DNA from: Chloroflexota bacterium
Lineage (GTDB): Bacteria > Chloroflexota > UBA11872 > UBA12225 > JAJDUF01
Reading direction: 5' to 3'
Length of the DNA: 64,000 bases
Assembly (NCBI GenBank): GCA_022826725.1
Contig: JAJDUF010000013.1
Coordinates: forward strand, 348,246-412,245
Shown here: one piece after another, positions 55,471 through 63,958 of the stretch
Layout: the number at the start of each line of letters is the position of its first letter
How positions within the stretch are numbered: position 1 is the first letter of the stretch
Made by a program: the position numbers and the translations under genes
The notes under the pieces: model-generated
The model's database searches: none
What the model saw: only the letters and a program-made list of their open reading frames with translations
What the model was told of the DNA's origin: nothing

Positions 55471-55804
55471 GCTCTCTCTCCATCTCGGCTCCGTTATGTC
55501 CCCACGTTAGGCGCAATGCGGAATCACCTCGTCCATGAACAGCGTGAGGTCGCCATTGTCTTGCAACCCAAGAAAAGGCCAGGTTGGCCGGATCGAACCC
55601 CGTGCAACCTGCTGCCCGAACCCGTCCCGCACCACCGCCGGGTGTAGCCACCCATTGTACAGCGGCGCGAGCGGTGCGTTCGCGCCTCGCCCTGCGTCTT
55701 GCCGGCCTTGGCCCACTGGACGCACCGCCGGCATCATGCCCGGTGCCGTATAGTCTCGGCTAGTCCGTCCGCCGCCCTACCCGATAGCCGCCGGAGCAGT
55801 CCCC
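55471..55804. other. Intergenic region between divergent genes
   Basis: 334 bases. Apart from the possible coding remnant at 55507-55737 and TATAGT at about 55749 in the plus direction, nothing is recognised. Confidence 0.4.
55507..55737 (-). pseudogene. Possible C-terminal gene remnant, 76 codons
   Basis: An open frame directly upstream of the Gfo/Idh gene (gap 36 bases) ends IRPTWPFLGLQDNGDLTLF and MDEVIPHCA. That ending is loosely like the C-terminus of luciferase-like (LLM) oxidoreductases, where a FAEEVIPH element is common. There is no convincing start or ribosome-binding site. It may be the tail of a deleted gene or chance. Confidence 0.25.
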
Positions 55805-56917
55805 ATGACCACCGACACAACCAATCAAGCGGACCCCGCCGGCCCGGAGCGCTACGATTGGCCCCGCGAGGCGCAGCCGTTGCTCGACCTGCTCAGGGAG
55901 GTCTGTACGGCCCACGCGCCGTCCGGTGTCGAACGGGAGTTGGACGCGATCATCACGCGGCGCCTCGCCCCCCTTGCCGAACGGGTGTGGCAGGACGCGG
56001 CCGGCAACACGGTGGCATTGCTGCCGGGGCGCGCCCACGACCGCCCGCTCCAACTCACGGCGCATAAGGATGAGATCGCCCTCATCGTCAAGCGCATCGC
56101 TCCCGACGGCCGGCTCACCGTGTATCGCGTGGGCGGCCTCCATCCCTACAAGGTCGGCGAAGGGCCGGTGGATATCCTCGCAGACGACGGCAGCATTGTG
56201 CCGGCCGTCCTCGGCTTTGGCGCCGTGCATGTCTCCGAGGAGTCGTCCATCCAGCAAGTCAAGTCCGGTCGTCGTGCCGCCCAGTGGTCCGATGCCGTCA
56301 TTGACGCCAAGCTCACCAGGGTTGAGCTACACGCCCGCGGCGTCCACGTCGGCTCGCGCATCGCGCTGGAGCGAACACGCAAGTCGCCCCGCGTGCTGCA
56401 AGACTACGTCGGCGCCCACGCGCTGGACGATAAGGGTGCGATTGCCCTGTTGCTCTTACTCGCCGAGTCGCTCGCGGTGGAGCCACCGCCGCAGGATGTC
56501 TACTTTCTGCTGGCGAGCGGCGAAGAAGTCGAGAGCGGCGCAGCGGCATACGGCTCCCGCGAGCTACCTGGCGACACGCTGGTCGCCGTCGAGGTGGCCC
56601 CGGTGATGCCCGAATACGATCTCCGCAACGACGCGCGGCCGGTGGTGATCTGGGCCGACAGCCGCGGCCCCTACGACGTCACCCTCACGACCAATATCGT
56701 GGGCGCGGCCCGCGACCGGGGCATCGCGGTCCAGGAGGCGGTGCTGGCCTCCTTCGGTTCGGATGCCGCACTCGCCCGCCGGACGGGCGCGGTGCCCCGC
56801 ACCGCCTGCGTGGGCTTCCCTACCGAGAACACCCACGGCTACGAGGTCGCCCACCTCGGCGGGATGCTCAACTGCGGCCGGCTCCTCGAAGCGCTCGTCC
56901 GTGCCTGGCCCCTCTGA
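55805..56917 (+). CDS. M42-family metallopeptidase (glutamyl aminopeptidase/endoglucanase-like)
   Basis: 370 residues. The dinuclear site can be traced: His in TAHKDEIAL (about 82), Asp in AHALDDKGAIA (about 214), Glu-Glu in ASGEEVESGA (about 241), a metal Asp/Glu in VAVEVAPV and the last His in TENTHGYEV (about 344). A small domain is inserted between the first two ligands, as usual for this family. Members are large tetrahedral aminopeptidases; some were mislabelled as endoglucanases. It is the first gene of the plus-strand group 55805-59682. The N-terminus is short, polar and cytoplasmic. Confidence 0.88.
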   Translation: MTTDTTNQADPAGPERYDWPREAQPLLDLLREVCTAHAPSGVERELDAIITRRLAPLAERVWQDAAGNTVALLPGRAHDRPLQLTAHKDEIALIVKRIAPDGRLTVYRVGGLHPYKVGEGPVDILADDGSIVPAVLGFGAVHVSEESSIQQVKSGRRAAQWSDAVIDAKLTRVELHARGVHVGSRIALERTRKSPRVLQDYVGAHALDDKGAIALLLLLAESLAVEPPPQDVYFLLASGEEVESGAAAYGSRELPGDTLVAVEVAPVMPEYDLRNDARPVVIWADSRGPYDVTLTTNIVGAARDRGIAVQEAVLASFGSDAALARRTGAVPRTACVGFPTENTHGYEVAHLGGMLNCGRLLEALVRAWPL

Positions 56918-57007
56918 ACGTCTGGTACCCTTGGGCCTGCCCGCAACGCACTGGACGGCCGGGTGAACCAAGAGGTTTGCCCCTACGACGAACATTGTCC
57001 TCCGCTG

Positions 57008-57060
57008 CACTCCCCCTCTCTATCGCTTGGCGATGGAGAGGGGGCCGGGGGGAGAGGAGC
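57008..57060 (+). repeat. G/C-rich palindromic repeat supplying a ribosome-binding site
   Basis: CCCCCTCTCTATCGC and GCGATGGAGAGGGGG arms, then CCGGGGGGAGAGGAGC. The purine tail ends three bases before the ATG at 57064. Confidence 0.8.
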
Positions 57061-57063
57061 ACC

Positions 57064-58014
57064 ATGGCGAACGACGGTCGGGACGGCTACCGCTTCAAGA
57101 TCGGGATGCGGCTGATGGAGTTGGGACTCGATTCGTTCGATGACATGCTCACGGTCGCGCAAGAAGTCGGCGTGGATTCCGTCTGGTTCAATCGGCTGCC
57201 GGGCGTGGAGCGCATGGCCGCCCTATCGGACGCCGAGTGGGATCGGATCGCCGCCCAAGTCGCGCGATACGGGCTGCATATTTCCGTCATCAGCCCCGAG
57301 ATTCCGTTCAAGCAGCTGCACCTGACCGAGCTACCGCTGGGCAATCCGCACGATCACCCCGTCTACCGGCAGCATCTCGACGACCTCGTGCGGACCATGC
57401 AAGTCGCTGCCCGGCTGGACATCGGTGCCGTCAACCTCCACTCTTTTGCCTGGCCCGGCGAATACTCGGCGGGCAAGCCCACTTGGCCGATGCGCTGGCT
57501 CACCGGCGGCGGTGTCATCGCCGATATTGACATGGAGAAGCTCGTCCAGGCGCTCTCGCCGGCCGTGGAGGCAGCAGAGTACTACAAAGTGGACCTCGTG
57601 TTCTCGCAGGAGCCGTGGATCTACACGAACACCACCACCAACTTCCGCCGGGTCGCCGAGGCGCTCGGTTCCCAGCGCGTCAAGTTGATGTGGACCCCTT
57701 CCGACAACTTCAACTCCGGCGAGCGCCACGTCGAGACCGCCGGGTTCCACAACGCGCGACCGTATCTCCACTCGTTCCACCTCAAGAACGTCCACGTCTT
57801 TGATGGCCCCAGCCTGAAGTTCGAGTACCGCTCGCTGGCCACCGGCGACGTGGACTACGTGCCGATCCTCCGCCAGCTCCGTGACTACCGCTGCGACGCG
57901 GTGCTCGCCCTGGCGACGCATTTCACGCCCCCTGGCGGCACGCACGTAGATGCCATGCGTATTAACGCCGCCGAGCTACGGGCGATGATCGCCCAGGTCG
58001 AGGCCGAAGGGTGA
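57064..58014 (+). CDS. TIM-barrel sugar phosphate isomerase/epimerase-like protein
   Basis: 316 residues. The ATG at 57064 is chosen because the sequence before it is a palindromic repeat whose GAGAGGAG serves as Shine-Dalgarno. Barrel strands can be followed: FKIGMRLMELGLDS, GVDSVWFNRLPG, HISVISPEIPF, GAVNLHSFAW, VDLVFSQEPW, VKLMWTPSDNFNSGE, SFHLKNVHVFDG and AVLALATHFTPPGG. Likely metal residues are Glu in SQEPW, Asp in PSDNFN, His in SFHLKN and the late His. Members isomerise keto-sugars or dehydrate inosose. It is followed by a Gfo/Idh/MocA gene, the common catabolic partner. Confidence 0.78.
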   Translation: MANDGRDGYRFKIGMRLMELGLDSFDDMLTVAQEVGVDSVWFNRLPGVERMAALSDAEWDRIAAQVARYGLHISVISPEIPFKQLHLTELPLGNPHDHPVYRQHLDDLVRTMQVAARLDIGAVNLHSFAWPGEYSAGKPTWPMRWLTGGGVIADIDMEKLVQALSPAVEAAEYYKVDLVFSQEPWIYTNTTTNFRRVAEALGSQRVKLMWTPSDNFNSGERHVETAGFHNARPYLHSFHLKNVHVFDGPSLKFEYRSLATGDVDYVPILRQLRDYRCDAVLALATHFTPPGGTHVDAMRINAAELRAMIAQVEAEG

Positions 58015-58028
58015 GGAGGCGACACGTT

Positions 58029-58070
58029 CCCTCCCCTGTCGCAATGGGGGAGGGTGAGGGAGGGGACCGG
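58029..58070 (+). repeat. G/C-rich palindromic repeat ahead of the second Gfo/Idh gene
   Basis: CCCTCCCCTGTCGCAAT then GGGGGAGGGTGAGGGAGGGG. It fills the gap between two same-strand genes; its GGGAGGGG is the only ribosome-binding-site-like sequence for the ATG at 58075. Confidence 0.75.
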
Positions 58071-58074
58071 AAAA

Positions 58075-59070
58075 ATGTCACGCTTGCGAGTAGCGGTTGT
58101 CGGCTGCGGACCGAACGGGCGCCGGGGATATATGGCGCACCTGCAAACCTTCGACGACGTGGAGTTGGTCGCCGTCTGCGATCCGGTACCGGCCGCCCGC
58201 GACGGTGCCGGCGACGAGTTCGGCGTGTCGCGTCGCTATGCTGACGTGGACGAGCTACTCGATAACGAGACCCTCGACGCCGCATTTGTCATCACTCCAG
58301 CCCATCTCAACGCGCCCGTGGCGCTCCGCTGCCTGGAGCGCGGCGTCAACACCGAGGTGACGAAGCCGCCGGGGTTGCGCGTGGCCGAGACGAAGGCGTT
58401 ACGCGCCGCTGCCGCCCGGACGGGTGCGAAGGCGATGGTGAGTTGGAGCTACCGCTTCCATCCGCTCGTCAATCAAGCGCTGACCATGGTCAGAGAGCGT
58501 GGCCCGGTCGTCCAAGTCGTCGGCGAGTTCCACAAGAGCATGAGCGGCTTTGCCGGTCGCGGCGCCCTAGCCACCTCACCGGGGCGCACGACCTTTCCCG
58601 AAATCCTCCTGGATAACATGCTGATGGAATCGCCGATCCACTCGATTGACCTGCTCCGGGTGTTTGTCGGCGCCGAGGTGGCGGAGGTCCATAGCGTTGT
58701 GCGCCGCGCCTGCTCACCGTATAAGGACGTGCATGGCGCCCTGATCCTCTTCGAGAACGGCTGTCTCGGCCACCTGATCGCCAACTACACCACCGACTCG
58801 CGCTTGCAGCGCTACGAGATCCATGGGCGTGACATCTCCGCGTACCTCGAAGGCATCAGCCAGGGAACGGTATTCTGCGATGGAAAGCAGCACGAGTTAC
58901 GCGAGCTAGGCACGGGCGGGCGACGCGAGGACATCCGCTACTTCCTGGACTGCATCAAAGAGGACCGCCCGGTCTCGCTCCCCGCCGCCAATCTCGACGA
59001 GGCCATCAAGACAATGGAGTTGGCGGAGGCCATCATGTCGGGACTCCGCGCAGACCTGCCGCCGGCCTAG
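58075..59070 (+). CDS. Gfo/Idh/MocA family oxidoreductase
   Basis: 331 residues from ATG 58075; a GTG or ATG at 58054 lies inside the repeat and is unlikely. The Rossmann part has LRVAVVGCGPNGRRGYMAHL and AAFVITPAHLNAPVALRCLERGVNTEVTKPPG. Here TKPPG holds the Lys in the EKP position. The C-domain has SWSYRFHPLVNQAL, ESPIHSIDLLRVFVG and YRYE-like HGRDISAYLEG. It is probably an NAD(P)-dependent sugar or polyol dehydrogenase acting after the isomerase just upstream, with which it forms an operon. Confidence 0.87.
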   Translation: MSRLRVAVVGCGPNGRRGYMAHLQTFDDVELVAVCDPVPAARDGAGDEFGVSRRYADVDELLDNETLDAAFVITPAHLNAPVALRCLERGVNTEVTKPPGLRVAETKALRAAAARTGAKAMVSWSYRFHPLVNQALTMVRERGPVVQVVGEFHKSMSGFAGRGALATSPGRTTFPEILLDNMLMESPIHSIDLLRVFVGAEVAEVHSVVRRACSPYKDVHGALILFENGCLGHLIANYTTDSRLQRYEIHGRDISAYLEGISQGTVFCDGKQHELRELGTGGRREDIRYFLDCIKEDRPVSLPAANLDEAIKTMELAEAIMSGLRADLPPA

Positions 59071-59082
59071 GCGAGGGGAATA

Positions 59083-59682
59083 ATGCTCCGGCAGCTGCGC
59101 GTCCTCGCACTCTGGGGCCTCGGGCTGGTGGCGGCGTTTTTCCTGGTCAGCATCGTCCAGGGACTCGGCACGGAAGACCGGTCGCAAGCCGTGATACCCG
59201 TCGGCAACGATACCGGCGCCGCCCCGGCGTTGCCCGTGGCTGGCGTACCCGCAGCGACCCGCACCCCAGGGGTCGCCAGACCGTCACCGACCCCGCCGCT
59301 GACCTACGACGAAGCCCGCCAGCGCCTGCGGAGCTTCGCAGCCATGCTCAAGCACGACAACTTGGTCAGCGGCTCCACGCCCGACCGCGAACGGACGGTC
59401 CTGCTGCTGGAAGGCATCGAGACCCTGAGCGTGGAGCTGGACGGCATGCGCTCGGCACTCGCCAACCAGTCCAGTACGCACGAGTCGTCGTTCGCGCGGG
59501 TGCGGCGCGACATCACCATCATGGCCGGCGTAGTCGGCTCGTTCCCGCCCCTCTATGAGGCCACCCACGACCGCTACACAGCGCTCGTCGGTCACCTACA
59601 AATCCTCTACGGTGCGATGACCGCCCTGAAGGGGGTGGTGCAATTCGAGCAGCAACTCCGGCAAAGCACACCCCAAGCCTGA
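59083..59682 (+). CDS. Membrane-anchored hypothetical protein, 199 residues
   Basis: No family is recognised. An N-terminal hydrophobic helix (about 8-26) is followed by a Pro/Ala/Thr-rich linker (about 38-72) and then a helical domain (about 75-195) that probably lies outside the membrane. GAGGGGAAT is 5 bases ahead of the ATG, 12 bases after the oxidoreductase stop, so it is translated from the same mRNA. The helical part (YDEARQRLRSFAAMLKHD and beyond) suggests a coiled-coil or bundle fold. It may be a small anchored accessory protein. It is the last gene before convergent genes. Confidence 0.65.
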   Translation: MLRQLRVLALWGLGLVAAFFLVSIVQGLGTEDRSQAVIPVGNDTGAAPALPVAGVPAATRTPGVARPSPTPPLTYDEARQRLRSFAAMLKHDNLVSGSTPDRERTVLLLEGIETLSVELDGMRSALANQSSTHESSFARVRRDITIMAGVVGSFPPLYEATHDRYTALVGHLQILYGAMTALKGVVQFEQQLRQSTPQA

Positions 59683-59694
59683 GCCACTGGGCCC

Positions 59695-59720
59695 GTCATT
59701 CCCGCGCACGCGGGAATCCA
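59695..59720. repeat. Short palindromic repeat, ATTCCCGCG family
   Basis: GTCATTCCCGCGCA then CGCGGGAATCCA, identical in sequence to the copy at 27731. It lies between convergent genes. Confidence 0.85.
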
Positions 59721-59858
59721 CGTCTCCCTGCGGAGCGAGGGGGCCATAGGCTCACAGGGGTAGGTTTCTTGTAGGAGCATGATTCATCGCGCCCAGGTGC
59801 TGGTCATTGCAGCGAATGCCGCCGTCCGGGACCATGCATCGGCCCCGATCCGAGCGTT

Positions 59859-59902
59859 ACACCCCCTCTCCAAATGTTGGAGAGGGGGCCGGGGGGTGAG
59901 GT
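59859..59902 (+). repeat. G/C-rich palindromic repeat
   Basis: ACACCCCCTCTCC, AAATGTT loop, GGAGAGGGGG, tail CCGGGGGGTGAGGT. Differs from the copy at 49101 mainly in the loop. Confidence 0.85.
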
Positions 59903-59925
59903 CCAATCCGCCCCGACGCAAAAAA

Positions 59926-61062
59926 CTAACCCAGAATCTCCGCGAGGCGGTCCGCAATCACCACCTCCTCGCCCTCCATCAGCGTCTGGGGGTTGACGTA
60001 AATACCATCGTCGCCCTCCGGCGACAGCTCAATAGCCGGCTCGCCCTGCTTCAACTGCTCCATGATCTGATCGCGACTTTGCCCCATTACCGCCGCGTCG
60101 AAGCGCAGCAGCGCCCGCGGTAGCGGTTGCCCCGCCTCGCTGGGCATCTCCACTCGGCCCGTGACCCCTGGGCACGCGGCCACACGCTGGACGACGGTGG
60201 CAGCCTGCGTCTCGAAACGGTCCGTCATGGCCGCATGATCCAGCCCCACGTACCACTCGACGGCAGCCAAGCAGCCGCACAATTCCTCTTTCCCCACCTT
60301 CATCGGCCGGCCGATGGCCTGGTTGGGGTTGCCCTGCACGGCACACGCCTTGATCAGGTCCGCTCGCCCCAGCACCAGCCCCGTGGCCTGCGGTCCGCAC
60401 AGGCCCTTCCCCCCGCTGAAGATCACGAGGTCGGCGCCTTCTTGCGTGAACCGCCACAGGTTCTCCACTGGCGGAAGCTGCGCCGCGGCGTCCAAGATGA
60501 CCGGCACCCCCCGCGCGTGCGCCGCCGCGACCACCTCCGCCACCGGCAGCCCGCCGTGGTGGTCCTCGCCGCGGGCGAAATACAGCACCGCCGCCGTGCG
60601 CTCCGAGAGCGCCTGTTCCAGCTCTTGGCGCACCGCGGGGAAGTCCGCCGGTGAAGACGCCTCCGGGCCAATCTCGATCATGTCCACGCCCACCTGGCGC
60701 ACTGCATAGTCGTAGCCGCTGCGCTGGCACCGCTGGAAGATGACCTCGCAGCGTGCGCCGGGTACTTTCTGCGGGTGTGGCAAGGCGGCAATCATCTCCG
60801 GGTCGGTGCCCGCCACACAGGCGGCCGTTGCCAGTGTCAGGCCGGCGGCGGCGCCGCTGGAGACATAAGCCGCCTCGTTGCGGGTCAGCTCGGCAATGCG
60901 TCGGCCCACCGCCGCTTGCAGGTCTTCCAGCTCCACGAACTGTCGTGACGCCTCGATCATCGCCTCCACCACCGGCGGGGGCATCAGCGAGCCGCCGAGC
61001 CGGGTCACTGTGGCGTAGCCATTAATCACCGGGCGCAGGCCAAGGTCCTCGTAAATCCCCAT
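59926..61062 (-). CDS. SelA-like PLP-dependent enzyme (class V aminotransferase fold)
   Basis: 378 residues. The family opening LRPVINGYATVTRLGGSLMPP is typical of the group that includes SelA and D-glucosaminate-6-phosphate ammonia-lyase. PLP Lys is in FSGGKGLCGPQATG (about 236) after the Asp in VILDAAAQLPP. It is shorter than SelA and lacks its N-terminal domain. With a sulfatase and sugar oxidoreductases nearby, a sugar-acid or amino-sugar lyase role is plausible, but this is inference. It stands 96 bases from the M19-like gene upstream on the same strand. Confidence 0.8.
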   Translation of the reverse strand: MGIYEDLGLRPVINGYATVTRLGGSLMPPPVVEAMIEASRQFVELEDLQAAVGRRIAELTRNEAAYVSSGAAAGLTLATAACVAGTDPEMIAALPHPQKVPGARCEVIFQRCQRSGYDYAVRQVGVDMIEIGPEASSPADFPAVRQELEQALSERTAAVLYFARGEDHHGGLPVAEVVAAAHARGVPVILDAAAQLPPVENLWRFTQEGADLVIFSGGKGLCGPQATGLVLGRADLIKACAVQGNPNQAIGRPMKVGKEELCGCLAAVEWYVGLDHAAMTDRFETQAATVVQRVAACPGVTGRVEMPSEAGQPLPRALLRFDAAVMGQSRDQIMEQLKQGEPAIELSPEGDDGIYVNPQTLMEGEEVVIADRLAEILG

Positions 61063-61159
61063 CGGACTTCCTCTCGTGTGCGTCGTGTGCGTAGCGGCCG
61101 GAAACGGACTCCACTACGATACCAGGAGCCGCAGCGCACCTAGAGTTCGCCGGCGCGTG

Positions 61160-62263
61160 CTACTGCGGCAGCGACCGCTCGTAGAACCGCTGCCAGTTGC
61201 GGAACATGATCCGCTCGATGTCTGCTTGGGCATAGCCGCGCCGGTCCAGCACGGCGGCGAGCTTCTGGTAGTCGGCCACGGTATCTATCTCGTAGGGCGC
61301 ACCGTCCCGGCCGCCCTGACCGTCCGTGTCGCCGCCGATGGCGCTGTGGCGAGCGTTGCCGGCGAGCTGGCTGACGTGGTCAATGTGGTCCACCAGGTCG
61401 TCCAAGGTCACCGCCTCCCGCGGGAACACTTCTCGCCGCGAGGGGATGTCGGCCCAGTCAACGCCGCCCCGGTAGAGCATCCACGTGTCCATCGAGTGAC
61501 CGATCACCCCGTCACGCGCGATCACCTGCCGCAGGATGTCGTCGGGCTGCTGCCGCTCGCCCGGCGTGATCGCGCGGCAATTCTGGTGGCTGGCCATCAC
61601 CGGGCCACCGAACAGGTCCAGCGCCTCTCGCACCGACCGGTCGGATACGTGCGTTATGTCCAGTATGATCCCGAGGGCCTCCATCTCGCGCAGCAGGGCT
61701 TTGGCTGGTGGGAATAGCCCTCCCTCGGTGCCCGTGCCGGTGCCGTGAGAATAGGTGCTGATACCGTAGTGGGAGAGATTGATCGCCCGCAGGCCCGCCT
61801 CCCACCACTCGTGAACCTGCTCCGGCCACAAAATCGGGTCCGCGCCCTCCATACCGAGCACAAAGCCGACGGGCAGCCCCTCACAATCCGTTACCGCCGC
61901 CCACTCCTGCACGTGGGCCGCAAACTGGCTGCCGGTAGTCAGGATGCGGCCCTCGCCGACCGATTCGAGCACGCGATAGTACGCCAGTTGCGCCTGCGCG
62001 GCGGCGTAGGCGCCGTGCCCGGTGCGGTAGCCCCAGATGGTGCTCTGCGGCCGGCGGATTCGCGCCACGATCTTGACCAGCGCCGCGGCAATCCGGCCCT
62101 TCCGCATCTCCGGCAGCGACGCCATCGTCTCTTCGTCGGGCCAGCCGTCAATCAGGCTCCGCCGTCCCGTCGCGCCGCGTACCTCCTCAATGGGCCGGGT
62201 CAAATCGCGGTCGAGGTCCACGGCCCCATAGGCCATCGGGTAGTCACCATCAATAATCAGCAT
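61160..62263 (-). CDS. M19 family dipeptidase-like protein with altered metal site
   Basis: 367 residues, renal-dipeptidase fold. Recognisable parts: LGMEGADPI (bridging Glu), LDITHVSDRSVREAL (His), ASHQNCRAITPGERQ (His) and GGDTDGQGG (Asp). The N-terminal HxD motif, normally DGHxD, reads DGDYP, so the first His and Asp are missing. Other members lacking the full set may have other hydrolase activity or none. The start (ATG 62263) has GGTGGAGAG ahead. It is followed by the SelA-like gene. Confidence 0.78.
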   Translation of the reverse strand: MLIIDGDYPMAYGAVDLDRDLTRPIEEVRGATGRRSLIDGWPDEETMASLPEMRKGRIAAALVKIVARIRRPQSTIWGYRTGHGAYAAAQAQLAYYRVLESVGEGRILTTGSQFAAHVQEWAAVTDCEGLPVGFVLGMEGADPILWPEQVHEWWEAGLRAINLSHYGISTYSHGTGTGTEGGLFPPAKALLREMEALGIILDITHVSDRSVREALDLFGGPVMASHQNCRAITPGERQQPDDILRQVIARDGVIGHSMDTWMLYRGGVDWADIPSRREVFPREAVTLDDLVDHIDHVSQLAGNARHSAIGGDTDGQGGRDGAPYEIDTVADYQKLAAVLDRRGYAQADIERIMFRNWQRFYERSLPQ

Positions 62264-62287
62264 CGCTCTCCACCTGTCTTGGCCGGT

Positions 62288-62402
62288 ACCTCACCCCTCC
62301 CCTGGATTTCCTTCCGCGAAGGGAATGTCCCTCCGCCCCCCGTCATTGCGGCTTCTGCCGCAATCTAGCCCTTCCCTTCAGGGAGGGGGTTGGGGGTAGG
62401 TC
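62288..62402. repeat. Composite of palindromic repeats
   Basis: Contains a C-rich arm (CCTCACCCCTCCCCTGG, 62289-62305), a loose inverted repeat, the variant GTCATTGCGGCTTCTGCCGC (62342-62361), and a half copy of the G-rich repeat (CCCTTCCCTTCAGGG then AGGGGGTTGGGGGTAGGT, to 62402). It appears to be nested insertions in one gap. Confidence 0.7.
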
Positions 62403-62423
62403 CGGCTTGCATCCTCTCCGTGC

Positions 62424-63893
62424 CTACGCGAGCGCCGGCAACTCCAGCGGATCGTCCGTCTCGCGCTGCCATTGGCGCAGTCGGCGGTCCAGATCGCGGA
62501 CCACCCCCGCGTGCTCGGCATCCGCGAAGGCATTGTGCCGCTCCGCCGGGTCCGACCCGAGATCATACAACTCATGCTCGCCGCTGGCGTGGACGTTCAG
62601 CTTCCACGAGCCGCGGCGGATGGTCCGTATCTCCGTGCGATCCGGGGCCACCGCCCCCGGTGCCAGTGGCGCGTGTGGGCCGGGCGTCGTCGACACCGCA
62701 TCGTCTTGCAGGCTCCCGTTCCACTCGATGATCGCCTGGCCTTCCTCCGGGTCCGTATCACCGTCCCGGAGCAACGGCACGAGGCTAGTCCCTTGCAAGT
62801 GACCGGGCAGCGGCTGGCCAAGCAGCTCGAGCAGCGTCGGGACCAGGTCCACGTGTCCGGCCGGTGTCGCCAGCTGCTGTGGCGGCAAGCCGGGCACGCG
62901 GATAATAAATGGGATTTGCGCCGACGGCTCGTACAACACGCTCTTGTTCAACAGCCCGTGCTCACCCATCATGTGCCCGTGATCGGAGGTGTACACGATA
63001 ATCGTGTCGTCGGCGAGACCGAGCTCCTCCAGCCGGTCGAGAATCCGGCCGACGTATTTGTCCACCAGCGTACACAAGCCCCAGTAGCGCGCCTTCAGGT
63101 CCTTCCAGCCCCGCTCATCGTTCGACTTCATCCAATCGGGATGACCGGCCATGTAGTCTCCGCCGTAAGCGGCACGCAAGCGCCGATAGCGTAGCGGGAC
63201 GCTCGCCTCCATCTCACCGTACCACGTATCCGGCAACGTCATATCTTCCGCTTTGTAGAAGCCGTTCAGCGGCCCGTTGAAGGGCGCGTGCGGCTCCAGG
63301 TAGTTCACCGAGAAGAAGAACGGCTGGTCACGGTGATCCTCCAGAAAACGGAGCGCCGCGGCCGTCTGAAAAGCGGGTTTCCCCACCTCCTCCGGCAGCG
63401 CCGCGGCGGTGTGCCGAGCGAACGTCATGCCGTCCAGGTGTGGATCGCTGGGCGTATACCCACTTGCCTCTAGGAAATCGTGATAGGAGCTATAGCCTTC
63501 CTCGGCGTGGCTGCGGGCGTAGCCTTCCTCGGTGCTCACCCAATGGTCGAAGCCGCGTTGCGCCTGGAGTTCGTTGCCCAGGTGCCACTTCCCGTTGTAG
63601 CCCGTGACGTACCCGGCCGGCCGCAGCAGCTCGGTAATCATCGGGATGCCGGGATCGGGCACGATGTTGTTGTCCACAACGCCGTGCGAATGGGGGTACA
63701 CGCCGGTCATCACCGTAGCGCGCGCCGGACTACAGACCGGCTGGGCGCAATAGGCGTGCCGAAAGTGCGCGCTGCTTTGCGCCAGCCGCTCCAGATTCGG
63801 CATTTGGAGCCGTGGGTCTTTGTCTGGCCCAACCGTATCGGCCCGCTGCTGGTCGGTCCACAGCAACAATACGTTCTTGGGGCGGTCAGCCAT
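62424..63893 (-). CDS. Sulfatase, arylsulfatase family
   Basis: 489 residues from ATG 63893 (GAGGAGG upstream). The sulfatase signature CSPARATVMTGVYPHSHG carries the Cys that a formylglycine-generating enzyme must convert; Asp residues in LWTDQQRAD and Lys in GYNGKWHLG complete the N-terminal part of the site. The C-domain includes TSDHGHMMGEHGLLNKS. There is no signal peptide, so it is probably cytoplasmic and may act on imported sulfated sugars. No maturase is in the window. It is next to the M19-like gene on the same strand, 160 bases away. Confidence 0.9.
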   Translation of the reverse strand: MADRPKNVLLLWTDQQRADTVGPDKDPRLQMPNLERLAQSSAHFRHAYCAQPVCSPARATVMTGVYPHSHGVVDNNIVPDPGIPMITELLRPAGYVTGYNGKWHLGNELQAQRGFDHWVSTEEGYARSHAEEGYSSYHDFLEASGYTPSDPHLDGMTFARHTAAALPEEVGKPAFQTAAALRFLEDHRDQPFFFSVNYLEPHAPFNGPLNGFYKAEDMTLPDTWYGEMEASVPLRYRRLRAAYGGDYMAGHPDWMKSNDERGWKDLKARYWGLCTLVDKYVGRILDRLEELGLADDTIIVYTSDHGHMMGEHGLLNKSVLYEPSAQIPFIIRVPGLPPQQLATPAGHVDLVPTLLELLGQPLPGHLQGTSLVPLLRDGDTDPEEGQAIIEWNGSLQDDAVSTTPGPHAPLAPGAVAPDRTEIRTIRRGSWKLNVHASGEHELYDLGSDPAERHNAFADAEHAGVVRDLDRRLRQWQRETDDPLELPALA

Positions 63894-63928
63894 CCCGTCC
63901 TCCTCGCAACCGTTCCGGCCCGGCACTG

Positions 63929-63958
63929 CACCTACCCCCCGGCCCCTTCCCTTCAGGG
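63929..63958 (+). repeat. Left half of a G/C-rich palindromic repeat, interrupted by an IS end
   Basis: CACCTACCCCCCGGCCCC then TTCCCTTCAGGG, exactly the left half of the repeat at 35509, at which point the IS begins. Confidence 0.8.

Noticed and set aside
49101..63958. CRISPR array
   Set aside because: The repeated palindromes are kilobases apart, with no regular spacing or spacers, and no cas gene is present.
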